42,640 nt of DNA from an uncultured Ruminiclostridium sp. (GCA_934490165.1 CAKSTB010000022.1:1-42640), one strand, 5' to 3'; counted from the first letter of the stretch, positions 1 through 6,615 are shown. Translations and numbers: made by a program. The notes: generated by a model not told the origin, from the letters alone.

Positions 1-44
1 TTTACAGATACAAAAAAACAAGCCGTATTTCTACGACTTGTCAC

Positions 45-107
45 TGGTGCAGGTGACGGGACTTGAACCCACACGACCTTGCGATCACTAGCACCTGAAG
101 CTAGCGC
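45..107 (-). pseudogene. tRNA-Leu-like 3' part, unit A
   Basis: These 63 nt match the 3' part of the intact tRNA-Leu at 742-804: anticodon arm CTAGC-TTCAGGT-GCTAG, the same variable arm, T arm and encoded CCA. The 5' acceptor strand and normal D arm are replaced by the two unit hairpins at 117-132 and 139-153. Its terminator hairpin is at 19-40. Confidence 0.85.
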
Positions 108-218
108 AGTCAGCCCGCGGAACAAGTTCCGCTACCGTGAAATCTTCGATTTCTCGCAATTCCGCCATTATGGATTTACAGATACAAAAAAACAAGCCGT
201 ATTTCTACGACTTGTCAC

Positions 219-281
219 TGGTGCAGGTGACGGGACTTGAACCCACACGACCTTGCGATCACTAGCACCTGAAGCTAGCGC
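219..281 (-). pseudogene. tRNA-Leu-like 3' part, unit B
   Basis: Same sequence as unit A over the tRNA-derived part, 174 bp away, with the same variable arm as the intact tRNA-Leu. It lacks an acceptor 5' strand that could pair with its CACCTGC 3' strand. Confidence 0.85.
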
Positions 282-392
282 AGTCAGCCCGCGGAACAAG
301 TTCCGCTACCGTGAAATCTTCGATTTCTCGCAATTCCGCCATTATGGATTTACAGATACAAAAAAACAAGCCGTATTTCTACGACTTGTCAC

Positions 393-456
393 TGGTGCAG
401 GTGACGGGACTTGAACCCACACGACTCATGCGTCGTCTAGCACCTGAAACTAGCGC
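393..456 (-). pseudogene. tRNA-Leu-like 3' part, unit C (variant variable arm)
   Basis: The anticodon stem carries one change (CTAGT against GCTAG, a G.U pair). The variable arm is different and one base longer: arms ACGAC and GTCGT flank a 6-nt loop. The T arm and CCA match the intact gene. The hairpin beside it has perfect 9-bp arms (CGTGAAATC/GATTTCACG). Confidence 0.83.
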
Positions 457-566
457 AGTCAGCCCGCGGAACAAGTTCCGCTACCGTGAAATCTTCGATT
501 TCACGCAATTCCGCCATTGTGGATTTACAGATACAAAAAACAAGCCGTATTTCTACGACTTGACGC

Positions 567-630
567 TGGTGCAGGTTACGGGACTTGAACCCACACGACT
601 CATGCGTCGTCTAGCACCTGAAGCTAGCGC
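567..630 (-). pseudogene. tRNA-Leu-like 3' part, unit D (variant variable arm)
   Basis: It carries the same alternative variable arm as unit C and one change in the acceptor 3' strand (AACCTGC for CACCTGC). The anticodon loop is unchanged and CAG is kept. Its terminator at 541-562 has a T6 rather than a T7 tract. Confidence 0.83.
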
Positions 631-708
631 AGTCAGCCCGCGGAACAAGTTCCGCTACCGTGAAATCTTCGATTTCTCGCAATTCCGCCATTATGGATTT
701 ACAGATAC

Positions 709-737
709 AAAAAAACAAGCCGTATTTCTACGACTTG
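709..737 (-). terminator. Rho-independent terminator of tRNA-Leu
   Basis: On the minus strand CAAGTCGTA-GAAA-TACGGCTTG forms a 9-bp stem (one G.U pair) with a GNRA loop, followed by seven T. It begins 4 nt past the encoded CCA of tRNA-Leu. The same terminator is repeated in every unit of the array. Confidence 0.9.
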
Positions 738-741
738 TTAC

Positions 742-828
742 TGGTGCAGGTGACGGGACTTGAACCCACACGACCTTGCGATCACTAGCACCTGAAGCTA
801 GCGCGTCTGCCAATTCCGCCACACCTGC
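742..828 (-). tRNA. tRNA-Leu (anticodon CAG)
   Basis: The minus strand folds as a class II tRNA. Acceptor GCAGGTG pairs with CACCTGC. The D arm starts GGCGGAATTGG. Anticodon stem CTAGC/GCTAG carries loop TTCAGGT with anticodon CAG, which reads CUG. A long variable arm and T loop TTCAAGT follow. The discriminator is A and CCA is encoded (742-744). It is the only complete copy here and the only one directly behind a promoter. Confidence 0.96.
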
Positions 829-843
829 GTATTCAACGTTAGT

Positions 844-872
844 ATTATATCATAACGTGATTGCAAAGTCAA
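844..872 (-). promoter_or_regulatory. Promoter of tRNA-Leu
   Basis: Minus strand: -35 TTGACT at 867-872, a 17-bp spacer and -10 TATAAT at 844-849, 15 nt before the mature 5' end of the tRNA. Confidence 0.88.
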
Positions 873-920
873 GGTTTTTTTGAAATTTTTTTGAGTTATG
901 AAGCAGGGGGAATATATAAT

Positions 921-1604
921 TTACTTTCCTGTATAAATACTAAAATTCTTATCAAGCAATGTTTTCACCAGCTCTTCATTGCTTTTAATTCTGTGGTTTG
1001 TTTCAATTCCGTATGCGCTGTCAAAGTCGGCGCTGTGCAGGTCGCTGCCTGCGGTGATCACGATATCGGAATTGCCGAAAACACATATCGCTTTTTCGTT
1101 TTCAATGTCACGGTTACCTCTGTTGTAGCCCTCAATTCCGTCAACTATGGAAATATCGGGTACTGCATCGGGATCTTTTATGTATTCTCTGTCGCGGAAA
1201 GGGTGAGCATAGGCGATAAATCCACCGACAGAATGTATTTCCTCAGCCCACATTTTCAGATCCGCATTGCGCAGAAAAGGGCGTGATGACAGAAATTCGG
1301 GCTCAAAGCCGTAGGCTAAAAATTCCTTGCCGTTGCCATAGCCTTCTTCAACTCCGAAAAACAGATCAAAGTCAAGCTCTTCGGCGATCTTTTTTCCGTC
1401 AGTGTACGCCTTGCTGTACTGCTCTATAAGCTCTTCCCACGGGAGTGTGCGGGAAACGCTTGTATTGCCGCTTATAAAATGATTGGTTACCGCCGCCCCC
1501 GAAAAGCCGATTTTTACATATTGCTTTATCATATCTTCTATTGAGTCTACGGCACAGGCACTGCCTTCTTTTGTGTGCATATGCAATTCGTATCTGTATT
1601 TCAT
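921..1604 (-). CDS. PHP-domain metal-dependent phosphoesterase
   Basis: A 227-aa protein of the PHP superfamily, which are metal-dependent phosphoesterases. Residues 8-10 give the HMH motif, TNH (40-42) supplies another likely ligand, AHP is at 133-135, and a GSDLHS block near the C-terminus gives the final D-x-H. The ATG at 1604 is chosen because AGGAGA lies just upstream; the frame stays open 39 codons further but without a ribosome site or conserved residues. There is no signal peptide or membrane segment, so it is probably cytoplasmic. The substrate cannot be read from sequence; stand-alone PHP proteins include histidinol-phosphatase-like and nucleotide-acting enzymes. The gene stands alone between the tRNA array and an untranslated stretch. 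Confidence 0.85.
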   Translation of the reverse strand: MKYRYELHMHTKEGSACAVDSIEDMIKQYVKIGFSGAAVTNHFISGNTSVSRTLPWEELIEQYSKAYTDGKKIAEELDFDLFFGVEEGYGNGKEFLAYGFEPEFLSSRPFLRNADLKMWAEEIHSVGGFIAYAHPFRDREYIKDPDAVPDISIVDGIEGYNRGNRDIENEKAICVFGNSDIVITAGSDLHSADFDSAYGIETNHRIKSNEELVKTLLDKNFSIYTGK

Positions 1605-2063
1605 AATGAATTCTCCTATTGGATTTCGGAATTTGTTACAGGTATATTGTAGCACATTTCGGGAGATTTGCAAAGGAGGTATTTGAATTAAGGCATAAAA
1701 AATGCATCCGCGAATTTCCACAGCAAAGAAGGCGGAATTTACATTTATCGGTTATTTATTGGATCTGATCCGAACATATTGATAAATCCGGTTTTCTGAT
1801 GTATAATTATTGCTTTCCTGTCCGCTCACAGGTATGCAAACATCATCACCAATAATTCGCTGAAATACGATGAGGAGCTTATCAATTCTCAACTGGAGCG
1901 GGCGTATAGAGGCGCAATATTGGCGGCACAAGAGAAAATGATATGAAGAATTTATACGGGGAATGCAAGCAATCTTTTGATTTTTTATATCATCCATTTG
2001 TTTTGTCAGGCTTATCGTTTCCTGCACCATATCACTCTGCTCATAAAAACGTTACGTACCCTA
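1605..2063. other. Intergenic stretch with possible gene debris
   Basis: About 460 bp between the PHP gene and the tetR promoter. Apart from the short plus-strand coding-like fragment at 1830-1946, no complete gene, RNA or mobile element is visible. The minus-strand open frame at 1752-2030 has no ribosome site and no family resemblance. Confidence 0.5.
1830..1946 (+). pseudogene. Possible C-terminal gene remnant
   Basis: A plus-strand reading of about 38 codons ending at TGA 1944-1946 has a helix-like, charged composition (NNSLKYDEELINSQLERAYR) unlike random intergenic sequence. It has no start codon or ribosome site. It may be the tail of a decayed gene; no family was recognised. Confidence 0.25.
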
Positions 2064-2092
2064 TTGACAAATTCGTTTTCTTTTAGTATAAT
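2064..2092 (+). promoter_or_regulatory. Promoter of first TetR cassette
   Basis: Consensus -35 TTGACA (2064-2069), 17-bp spacer, -10 TATAAT (2087-2092). Transcription would start inside the operator pair at 2096-2121. Confidence 0.88.
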
Positions 2093-2095
2093 ATC

Positions 2096-2121
2096 CGATG
2101 TACATCGAGCGATATACATCG
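2096..2121. promoter_or_regulatory. Tandem palindromic operators, TetR autoregulation
   Basis: CGATGTACATCG (2096-2107) is a perfect 12-bp palindrome. CGATATACATCG (2110-2121) is the same site with one mismatch, centred 14 bp away. Both lie at the expected transcription start, 34-59 bp before the tetR start codon, the usual place for TetR self-repression. Assignment to this TetR is inference. Confidence 0.7.
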
Positions 2122-2154
2122 AGCAATCTGCTTTAAAATGAAAGGACGCAAGCT

Positions 2155-2793
2155 ATGGCTCCGAAAAATAAGTTTACAAAGGAAGAAATGGTCAATGCCG
2201 CACTACAGGTAGTCCGGCTCAACGGAATTGACAGGCTGACCGCTAAGACAATGGCGGACGAACTGGGTACTTCCACACAGCCGATTTTTACGGCATTCGG
2301 TTCTATGGATACTGTCAGACAGGAGATTTACGATTCCGCGATACGCCTATACGACAAATATACAACCGCGGGATTGAAAGAGAAAATTCCTTTCTTGGGT
2401 GTCGGAATGCAGTATATCAGATTTGCGTGGGACGAACCTGAGCTTTATCGTTTTTTATTCTTAACGCGGACGCAGAACAATAAATACAGCGCAATGACGG
2501 CTATGCGGCGCTTGCAGGCGCTTGTTCGCCCCACGTTAATGAATGTATATCGTATCACCGCCGAAGAGGCGGACATCTATTTTCGTGATCTGTGGTTTGT
2601 CGTTCACAGTCTGTCAACATTGATCGTGACAGGTGATTGTCCTTACTCCGACCGAGAAATAGGACAGATTCTGACAGGCTTTAGTATAAGCATATGTAAG
2701 TCAATCAAGGAAATTCCCGGCTTTGCGGCGGGCACATTTGACCGTGACGCTATGTTTCGGGCATTGATCTCCGGGCAAAGTGAGGTGATTTAA
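2155..2793 (+). CDS. TetR/AcrR-family transcriptional regulator
   Basis: A 212-aa protein with an N-terminal TetR DNA-binding domain (residues ~7-50: FTKEEMVNAALQVV, then the recognition segment LTAKTMADELGTSTQPIF) and an all-helical ligand-binding C-terminal part. The ATG follows AAAGGACG and lies just after a consensus promoter with two palindromes, so it very likely represses itself. The ligand is unknown. A Cys_rich_KTR gene starts 1 nt after its stop, and the same pairing recurs at 12440-13289. The downstream deaminase, hydrolase and lipid genes could be targets, but no second copy of the palindrome is evident in front of them. Confidence 0.9.
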   Translation: MAPKNKFTKEEMVNAALQVVRLNGIDRLTAKTMADELGTSTQPIFTAFGSMDTVRQEIYDSAIRLYDKYTTAGLKEKIPFLGVGMQYIRFAWDEPELYRFLFLTRTQNNKYSAMTAMRRLQALVRPTLMNVYRITAEEADIYFRDLWFVVHSLSTLIVTGDCPYSDREIGQILTGFSISICKSIKEIPGFAAGTFDRDAMFRALISGQSEVI

Positions 2794-2794
2794 A

Positions 2795-2983
2795 TTGGGG
2801 GAAAAAGAAAAAATCTGGGCAGAATGGCTCTGTTGCCCGAAATGCGGCGGTAAAACGCGAACGCAGGTACGGGCACATACGGTATTGGAGGATTTTCCGC
2901 TATTCTGCCCGAAGTGCAGATATACCTGTGTTATCCGTTTCAGAAACGGAAAAATTGAAGATATCAAGATGCCGGACGCTTAG
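2795..2983 (+). CDS. Cys_rich_KTR zinc-ribbon-like protein (copy 1)
   Basis: A 62-aa protein starting at TTG 2795 behind GAGGTG, which lies inside the end of tetR, so the two are translationally coupled. It has two CPKC knuckles (C14/C17 and C38/C41) separated by the KTR motif (20-22), the signature of the Cys_rich_KTR family (Pfam name). The likely role is zinc binding and small-protein or nucleic-acid contact; the family has no established function. Compared with the copy at 13107-13289, a lysine codon AAG has become TAG, so the protein stops at PDA while the former codons for TQC follow in frame. A terminator begins 1 nt after the stop. Confidence 0.85.
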   Translation: MGEKEKIWAEWLCCPKCGGKTRTQVRAHTVLEDFPLFCPKCRYTCVIRFRNGKIEDIKMPDA

Positions 2984-3026
2984 ACGCAGTGCAATCCGAA
3001 ATGATCGGTTTGTGCTGTGCTTTTTT
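2984..3026 (+). terminator. Terminator of first TetR-KTR cassette
   Basis: ACGCAGTGCA (2984-2993) pairs with TGTGCTGTGC (3011-3020), including several G.U pairs, and is followed by six T. It separates the cassette from the deaminase gene at 3051. Confidence 0.65.
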
Positions 3027-3050
3027 ATTTTTAGGAGGAATATAAGAAAT

Positions 3051-3488
3051 ATGAAAAACGATATATGGGAAACGCTGTTTTTGCGTGCGCAGGAAGAATA
3101 TCACCCGGAGGAGGTGTCGCCCTTTGTTTATGCACATCATGTGGTATGTGCTCTGGAAAGCGAGGACGGTACGATCTATACAGGCTTCTGTATTGAGTCT
3201 TGCAGTGGTGTAATGAACCTTTGTGCGGAACGTGTGGCAGCTCTTAATATGTATGTCAACAGCGGTCAGACGAGGGTAAAAAGATTGATAGCCTTTCGGG
3301 ACAAAGCTCCGTTCGGCGAGGGCAGCGGAATGCCCTGCGGTGCTTGCCGCGAGTTTCTGTACCAGCTGAACGAGGAAAATGAAAACACAGAGATCATGGT
3401 GAATTACGAAACGCGGGAAACTGTTACGCTTAAGGAATTGATGCCGAAATGGTGGGGAAAAGAACGCTATGAACAGTCACAACAATAA
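3051..3488 (+). CDS. Cytidine deaminase family protein
   Basis: A 145-aa zinc-dependent deaminase of the tetrameric cytidine deaminase type. CAE (58-60) supplies one zinc cysteine and the catalytic glutamate; PCGAC (95-99) supplies C96 and C99. The length is typical. The ATG at 3051 is used because AGGAGG (3033-3038) precedes it; the frame is open further upstream but that part overlaps the KTR gene and terminator. The probable reaction is hydrolysis of cytidine, deoxycytidine or a related nucleoside to the uridine form. The region around the substrate pocket is divergent enough that a modified-nucleoside or blasticidin-type substrate cannot be excluded. It is the first gene after the TetR-KTR cassette. 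Confidence 0.85.
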   Translation: MKNDIWETLFLRAQEEYHPEEVSPFVYAHHVVCALESEDGTIYTGFCIESCSGVMNLCAERVAALNMYVNSGQTRVKRLIAFRDKAPFGEGSGMPCGACREFLYQLNEENENTEIMVNYETRETVTLKELMPKWWGKERYEQSQQ

Positions 3489-3562
3489 AAATCGGATCAT
3501 TACAACAAGACGAACCGCAAAGGGAGCGTCAATGAAAAGCTTTATTTACAGGAGAATGTATT

Positions 3563-4156
3563 ATGAAAAATATGATAGTTTATGTACACGGAAAGGACGG
3601 TTCGGCTGAAGAAGCCGAGCATTACAAGCCGCTGTTTCCGGATAGCGAGGTGATAGGCTTTGATTACCGGGCGCAGACCCCATGGGAAGCCAAGGGCGAA
3701 TTTCGGCGTTTTTTCACCGAACAGCGTAGCCGCTGTGACAGCCTTACGCTTGTTGCAAACAGCATCGGCGCGTTTTTCTCTATGAACTCGCTTGACAAAA
3801 CGCTTGTCGACAAGGCTTATTTTATATCTCCGGTGGTAGATATGGAGATGCTGATAAAAAATATGATGATGTGGGCGAATGTGACCGAGCGCGAGCTTGC
3901 CGAGAAATCAGAGATACCTACGGCATTCGGTGAAACGCTGTCATGGGAATATCTTTGCTATGTGCGTAAGCACCCGATATTATGGCAGATACCTACACGC
4001 ATTTTATACGGCAAGCACGACATTCTGACTTCCCTTGAAACTGTGTTGGCGTTCTCAAAGTGGATCGGCGCGGAGCTAACCGTTATGTCAGACGGCGAGC
4101 ATTGGTTTCATACGGAAGAGCAGATGAAGTTTCTTGACAAGTGGATCACTGCTTGA
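3563..4156 (+). CDS. Alpha/beta hydrolase
   Basis: A 197-aa single-domain alpha/beta hydrolase. HGKDGS (9-14) forms the oxyanion region. The nucleophile elbow is ANSIG, with serine 67 in a variant of G-x-S-x-G where the first glycine is alanine. D153 (GKHD) and H180 (DGEH) complete the triad. There is no signal peptide. The ribosome site is AGGAGAATGTATT before ATG 3563. It sits 74 bp after the deaminase gene on the same strand and 46 bp before a phosphatidyltransferase gene, probably one transcript. The substrate is unknown; esterase or thioesterase activity is plausible. Confidence 0.78.
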   Translation: MKNMIVYVHGKDGSAEEAEHYKPLFPDSEVIGFDYRAQTPWEAKGEFRRFFTEQRSRCDSLTLVANSIGAFFSMNSLDKTLVDKAYFISPVVDMEMLIKNMMMWANVTERELAEKSEIPTAFGETLSWEYLCYVRKHPILWQIPTRILYGKHDILTSLETVLAFSKWIGAELTVMSDGEHWFHTEEQMKFLDKWITA

Positions 4157-4202
4157 TAACAAGGAGAAAACAGATATTGGCGGTTTTAATGAGGGTATGA
4201 GA

Positions 4203-4724
4203 ATGAAAAAGCATATCGCCGATATAATTACAGCTGTCCGCATTTTGGGGAGTATTCTGATGGTATTTGTCCCCGCTTTTTCGGCTTTGTTCTATGTCCT
4301 GTATGTTATTTGCGGGCTTAGTGATATGGCAGACGGCACTGTTGCAAGGAAAACTGACAGTGCAAGTCAATTTGGTGCTGTATTCGATACTGTTGCCGAT
4401 TTTCTGTTTGCGGCGGTTGCTTTTGCAAAGCTATTGCCACAAATTCAATTACCGAGGTGGCTTTGGATATGGATCATTGCAATCGCTTTTATCAAAGCTG
4501 TAAATATCGGTTTGGGGCTTATCAGAAGAAAAAGGCTTATATCCGTACATTCGGTCATGAATAAAGTCACGGGATTGTTGCTGTTTCTTTTCCCGCTGAC
4601 ACTTGAGTTTATTGAGTTAAAATACACTGCTGTGATTGTATGCTTTGCTGCGACAATTGCGGCTGTTCAGGAAGGATATTATATCTTGTCCGGTCGAAAA
4701 GTACCTGATGGCGGAAATATATGA
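4203..4724 (+). CDS. CDP-alcohol phosphatidyltransferase
   Basis: A 173-aa integral membrane enzyme. The family signature D-x2-D-G-x2-A-R-x8-G-x3-D-x3-D is complete, starting DMADGTVAR and ending FDTVAD. The family transfers a phosphatidyl group from CDP-diacylglycerol to an alcohol, with loss of CMP, during phospholipid synthesis. About five hydrophobic segments surround the motif. The ATG at 4203 has GAGGG 7 nt upstream; the frame extends upstream to overlap the hydrolase gene, without support. It is shorter than many PgsA or PssA proteins, so the alcohol acceptor cannot be assigned. It probably supplements the core lipid genes rather than replacing them. Confidence 0.88.
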   Translation: MKKHIADIITAVRILGSILMVFVPAFSALFYVLYVICGLSDMADGTVARKTDSASQFGAVFDTVADFLFAAVAFAKLLPQIQLPRWLWIWIIAIAFIKAVNIGLGLIRRKRLISVHSVMNKVTGLLLFLFPLTLEFIELKYTAVIVCFAATIAAVQEGYYILSGRKVPDGGNI

Positions 4725-4830
4725 TGCAAGATCAAAGAAAAAATCAGACCCATCTGACTTTGTATCGTATGACGATTATGTCGAAAACTGCTTATAAACG
4801 GCAGAAAAATTATAAAAGGGGAACACAAAA

Positions 4831-5367
4831 ATGAAAACACTGAAAACTATTCAGACGCTGTCGAAAATCGGAAAAATACTCAGTAAGATTATGTTTATCT
4901 TATATATCATCGGTTTTTGCGGCAGTATAGTCGGTATTATCAGTATGGCTATCGGTGCGGATACGCTGAAATTAGGGGGAATAACGCTGAAAGGCATTTT
5001 GGAGATCGATGCTGATATTATGACCGACACGGTATATGCGGCTATGGCGACAGGTGCGATACTGTGTGCCGGAGAAGCCGTGCTTGCCAAATTTGCGGAG
5101 CATTACTTCGGGCGCGAGCTTGCCGACGGTACTCCGTTCACACTCGGCGGAGCAAAAGAACTGCTACGTCTTGGAATACTGACGATCTGTATTCCGATCG
5201 GCACACAGATCATTGCAGAAATTGTCCATGCTGTTATGGAGCTGACTATGCAGGGCATTGAACCGCTCAATCTGAACAACGCCGGCTCGGTTTCGCTCGG
5301 CGTGATGTTTATTGTTATGTCGCTGATATGTCGGTATGGAGCGGAAACACAAGAAGGAAAATTATGA
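4831..5367 (+). CDS. Four-helix membrane protein, DUF2975-like
   Basis: A 178-aa protein with four predicted membrane segments (about residues 17-42, 66-86, 108-133 and 152-172) and a positively charged N-terminus. Size and topology resemble DUF2975 membrane proteins, but this is judged by eye only. The ribosome site AAAAGGGG precedes ATG 4831. Its stop overlaps the next start by 4 bp (ATGA 5364-5367), so the two proteins are translationally coupled. Function unknown. Confidence 0.72.
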   Translation: MKTLKTIQTLSKIGKILSKIMFILYIIGFCGSIVGIISMAIGADTLKLGGITLKGILEIDADIMTDTVYAAMATGAILCAGEAVLAKFAEHYFGRELADGTPFTLGGAKELLRLGILTICIPIGTQIIAEIVHAVMELTMQGIEPLNLNNAGSVSLGVMFIVMSLICRYGAETQEGKL

Positions 5368-5798
5368 TTTTCAAAAAAGATAAATCGGAATATGTCGATA
5401 AGAAGCCCGATGAATTACCGGGCGTAAGGAAAAAATCATTTATCCTGCCTTTTGCGGGCGGAGAAATATGGTTTGAGCATCTTGACGGGATATATCAATA
5501 TACCGATCTCGCTATCCGAAAGCTTCGGGATGATACGGCGATATTCCGTCGTCCGTCCGCTCCGGGATATATCACATTTGTCCTTGACGAAACAATTATT
5601 ACGGAAGAATTGATTTCGGAAATAACCGAGGCGCTCCTCAGACCCAGCAAACGGTTTATGCGGGTTGCCTTTGTGGGAGCTGACGCGTTTTGGCGTAAAA
5701 AACTGAAAAAGCGGTTATACAGACACGGCTTTGCAATAAAATTCTTTGAAGGCATTGAGCCTGCGAAGGAGTGGCTGTTGGACGAGAGAGGCATTTAA
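5364..5798 (+). CDS. STAS/SpoIIAA-like small soluble protein
   Basis: A 144-aa protein starting within the stop of the preceding membrane gene. The C-terminal half (RFMRVAFVGADAFWRKKLKK, then FFEGIEPAKEWL) resembles the last strand and helix of STAS/SpoIIAA-like domains, which often end in a similar EA-x-WL segment. The N-terminal part is lysine-rich and probably disordered. The family assignment is tentative. Coupling to a four-helix membrane protein suggests the pair works together at the membrane. Confidence 0.62.
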   Translation: MIFKKDKSEYVDKKPDELPGVRKKSFILPFAGGEIWFEHLDGIYQYTDLAIRKLRDDTAIFRRPSAPGYITFVLDETIITEELISEITEALLRPSKRFMRVAFVGADAFWRKKLKKRLYRHGFAIKFFEGIEPAKEWLLDERGI

Positions 5799-5921
5799 AC
5801 AGAATACAAGAGAAATTTGCACAGCTGTTTGCCGCTTCTTATGACTGTGCTTATCGCCGATAACATCGGACATTGTACCGAACAAGCTTAACATACACGA
5901 TAACAAGGAGAATTCACCGCT

Positions 5922-6446
5922 ATGCCGAAAATACTTAAATATATTCTTGACTTTACGGTACTGGCACTGCTGTACTTTCTGTGGCTTTGTCCGAAATGGA
6001 AACGCGGCGGCAGGCGTGTACTTGCGGTAAATACAGTGATGTATCTCTATCTTTCCGGCGTTTTGCTGGTGACGCTTATGCCGATCATTGCTTCACTGCC
6101 TTTTTGCTTCAGCCATCCGTACATTCCGATGAATATGTCACCGTTTGAAGATGCCGTGTATGAGCGCGGCGATTACGTCCGGCAAATCGTGCTGAATGTG
6201 ATCATGACCGTGCCTTTCGGTTTTCTGTACCCGTTGTGCCGCCGTACTGCGGGAAAGAGATGCGGACTGCTTCGCTGTCTTTTGATGACTGCGGCGCTCA
6301 GCTTGTCCGTTGAGCTTCTACAGCCGCTTATTGACGGCGCACGAAGTTCGGATATTACCGATGTGATAACAAACACCTTTGGCGGTCTGATTGGGTATGC
6401 GCTTTATGCGCTGTTTAAAATGGGAAATATAATGAAAACGAAATAA
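5922..6446 (+). CDS. VanZ family membrane protein
   Basis: A 174-aa protein with the VanZ-like pattern: membrane helices at about 5-22, 38-60, 84-105, 113-135 and 145-165, the segment LNVIMTVPFGFLYP, and then SVELLQPLI followed by SDITDVITNTFGGL. VanZ-family proteins are associated with low-level teicoplanin resistance in enterococci, but most are uncharacterised. The ribosome site AAGGAG lies before ATG 5922. It is the last gene of the plus-strand block before a strong hairpin at 6444-6486. Confidence 0.88.
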   Translation: MPKILKYILDFTVLALLYFLWLCPKWKRGGRRVLAVNTVMYLYLSGVLLVTLMPIIASLPFCFSHPYIPMNMSPFEDAVYERGDYVRQIVLNVIMTVPFGFLYPLCRRTAGKRCGLLRCLLMTAALSLSVELLQPLIDGARSSDITDVITNTFGGLIGYALYALFKMGNIMKTK

Positions 6447-6486
6447 GAGCTGCCCCCGAAAATCGTCGGGGGATCGACTGCTCTTA
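6444..6486 (+). terminator. Nested hairpin after VanZ gene
   Basis: Outer arms TAAGAGC/GCTCTTA enclose an inner hairpin CCCCCGA/TCGGGGG. The outer arm begins at the VanZ stop codon. No long T tract follows, so termination may be partial or may act with the next hairpin. Confidence 0.55.
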
Positions 6487-6509
6487 CAAATATGTTTTAT
6501 GGGGAAATT

Positions 6510-6549
6510 AAGCCGATGCAAGCTATCGGAACTGTTCATCGGCTTTTAA
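6510..6549. terminator. Second hairpin downstream of VanZ
   Basis: AAGCCGATG (6510-6518) pairs perfectly with CATCGGCTT (6537-6545), followed by TTAAAAA. It could act on either strand. The remaining bases to 6615 show nothing further. Confidence 0.5.
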
Positions 6550-6615
6550 AAAGCAGACAAAACTTTGGCGGTAAATTGTTTTCGCACCGCTATAAGGGCA
6601 TGATTTGAAAAGCTA

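Larger units (their letters stand above)
1..741 (-). repeat. Tandem array of ~174-bp tRNA-Leu-derived units
   Basis: Four successive units start at 1, 175, 349 and 524 (periods 174, 174, 175, 174) and lead into the intact tRNA-Leu at 742-828. On the minus strand each unit reads: a short A/T stretch, GGCGGAATTG (as in the tRNA-Leu D-arm), a hairpin with arms GAAATC/GATTTC, a hairpin GCGGAA-CTTG-TTCCGC, then the tRNA-Leu anticodon, variable and T arms with CCA, and finally a terminator hairpin with a GAAA loop and a T6-7 tract. The acceptor 5' strand is missing, so no unit can fold as a normal tRNA. The array reaches base 1 and probably continues beyond the window. Units differ at only a few positions, which suggests recent amplification or ongoing homogenisation. 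Confidence 0.93.

Noticed and set aside
1..741. Array read as four functional tRNA-Leu genes or as tRNAs with introns
   Set aside because: No acceptor 5' strand matches the CACCTGC 3' strand in any unit, and the inserted sequence is far too short and wrongly placed for a group I intron, which sits in the anticodon loop.
1..741. CRISPR array
   Set aside because: The repeated part is the whole 174-bp unit with no variable spacers, and no cas genes are in the window.
311..763. 150-codon repetitive open frame across the tRNA-Leu array
   Set aside because: It is the antisense of tRNA-derived repeats; the repeat periods are not all multiples of 3, there is no ribosome site, and the peptide merely mirrors the units.
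861..1286. 141-codon plus-strand frame
   Set aside because: Antisense to the PHP gene, which has clear motifs and a ribosome site.
1752..2030. 92-codon minus-strand frame
   Set aside because: No ribosome site, no recognisable domain, and low-quality composition.
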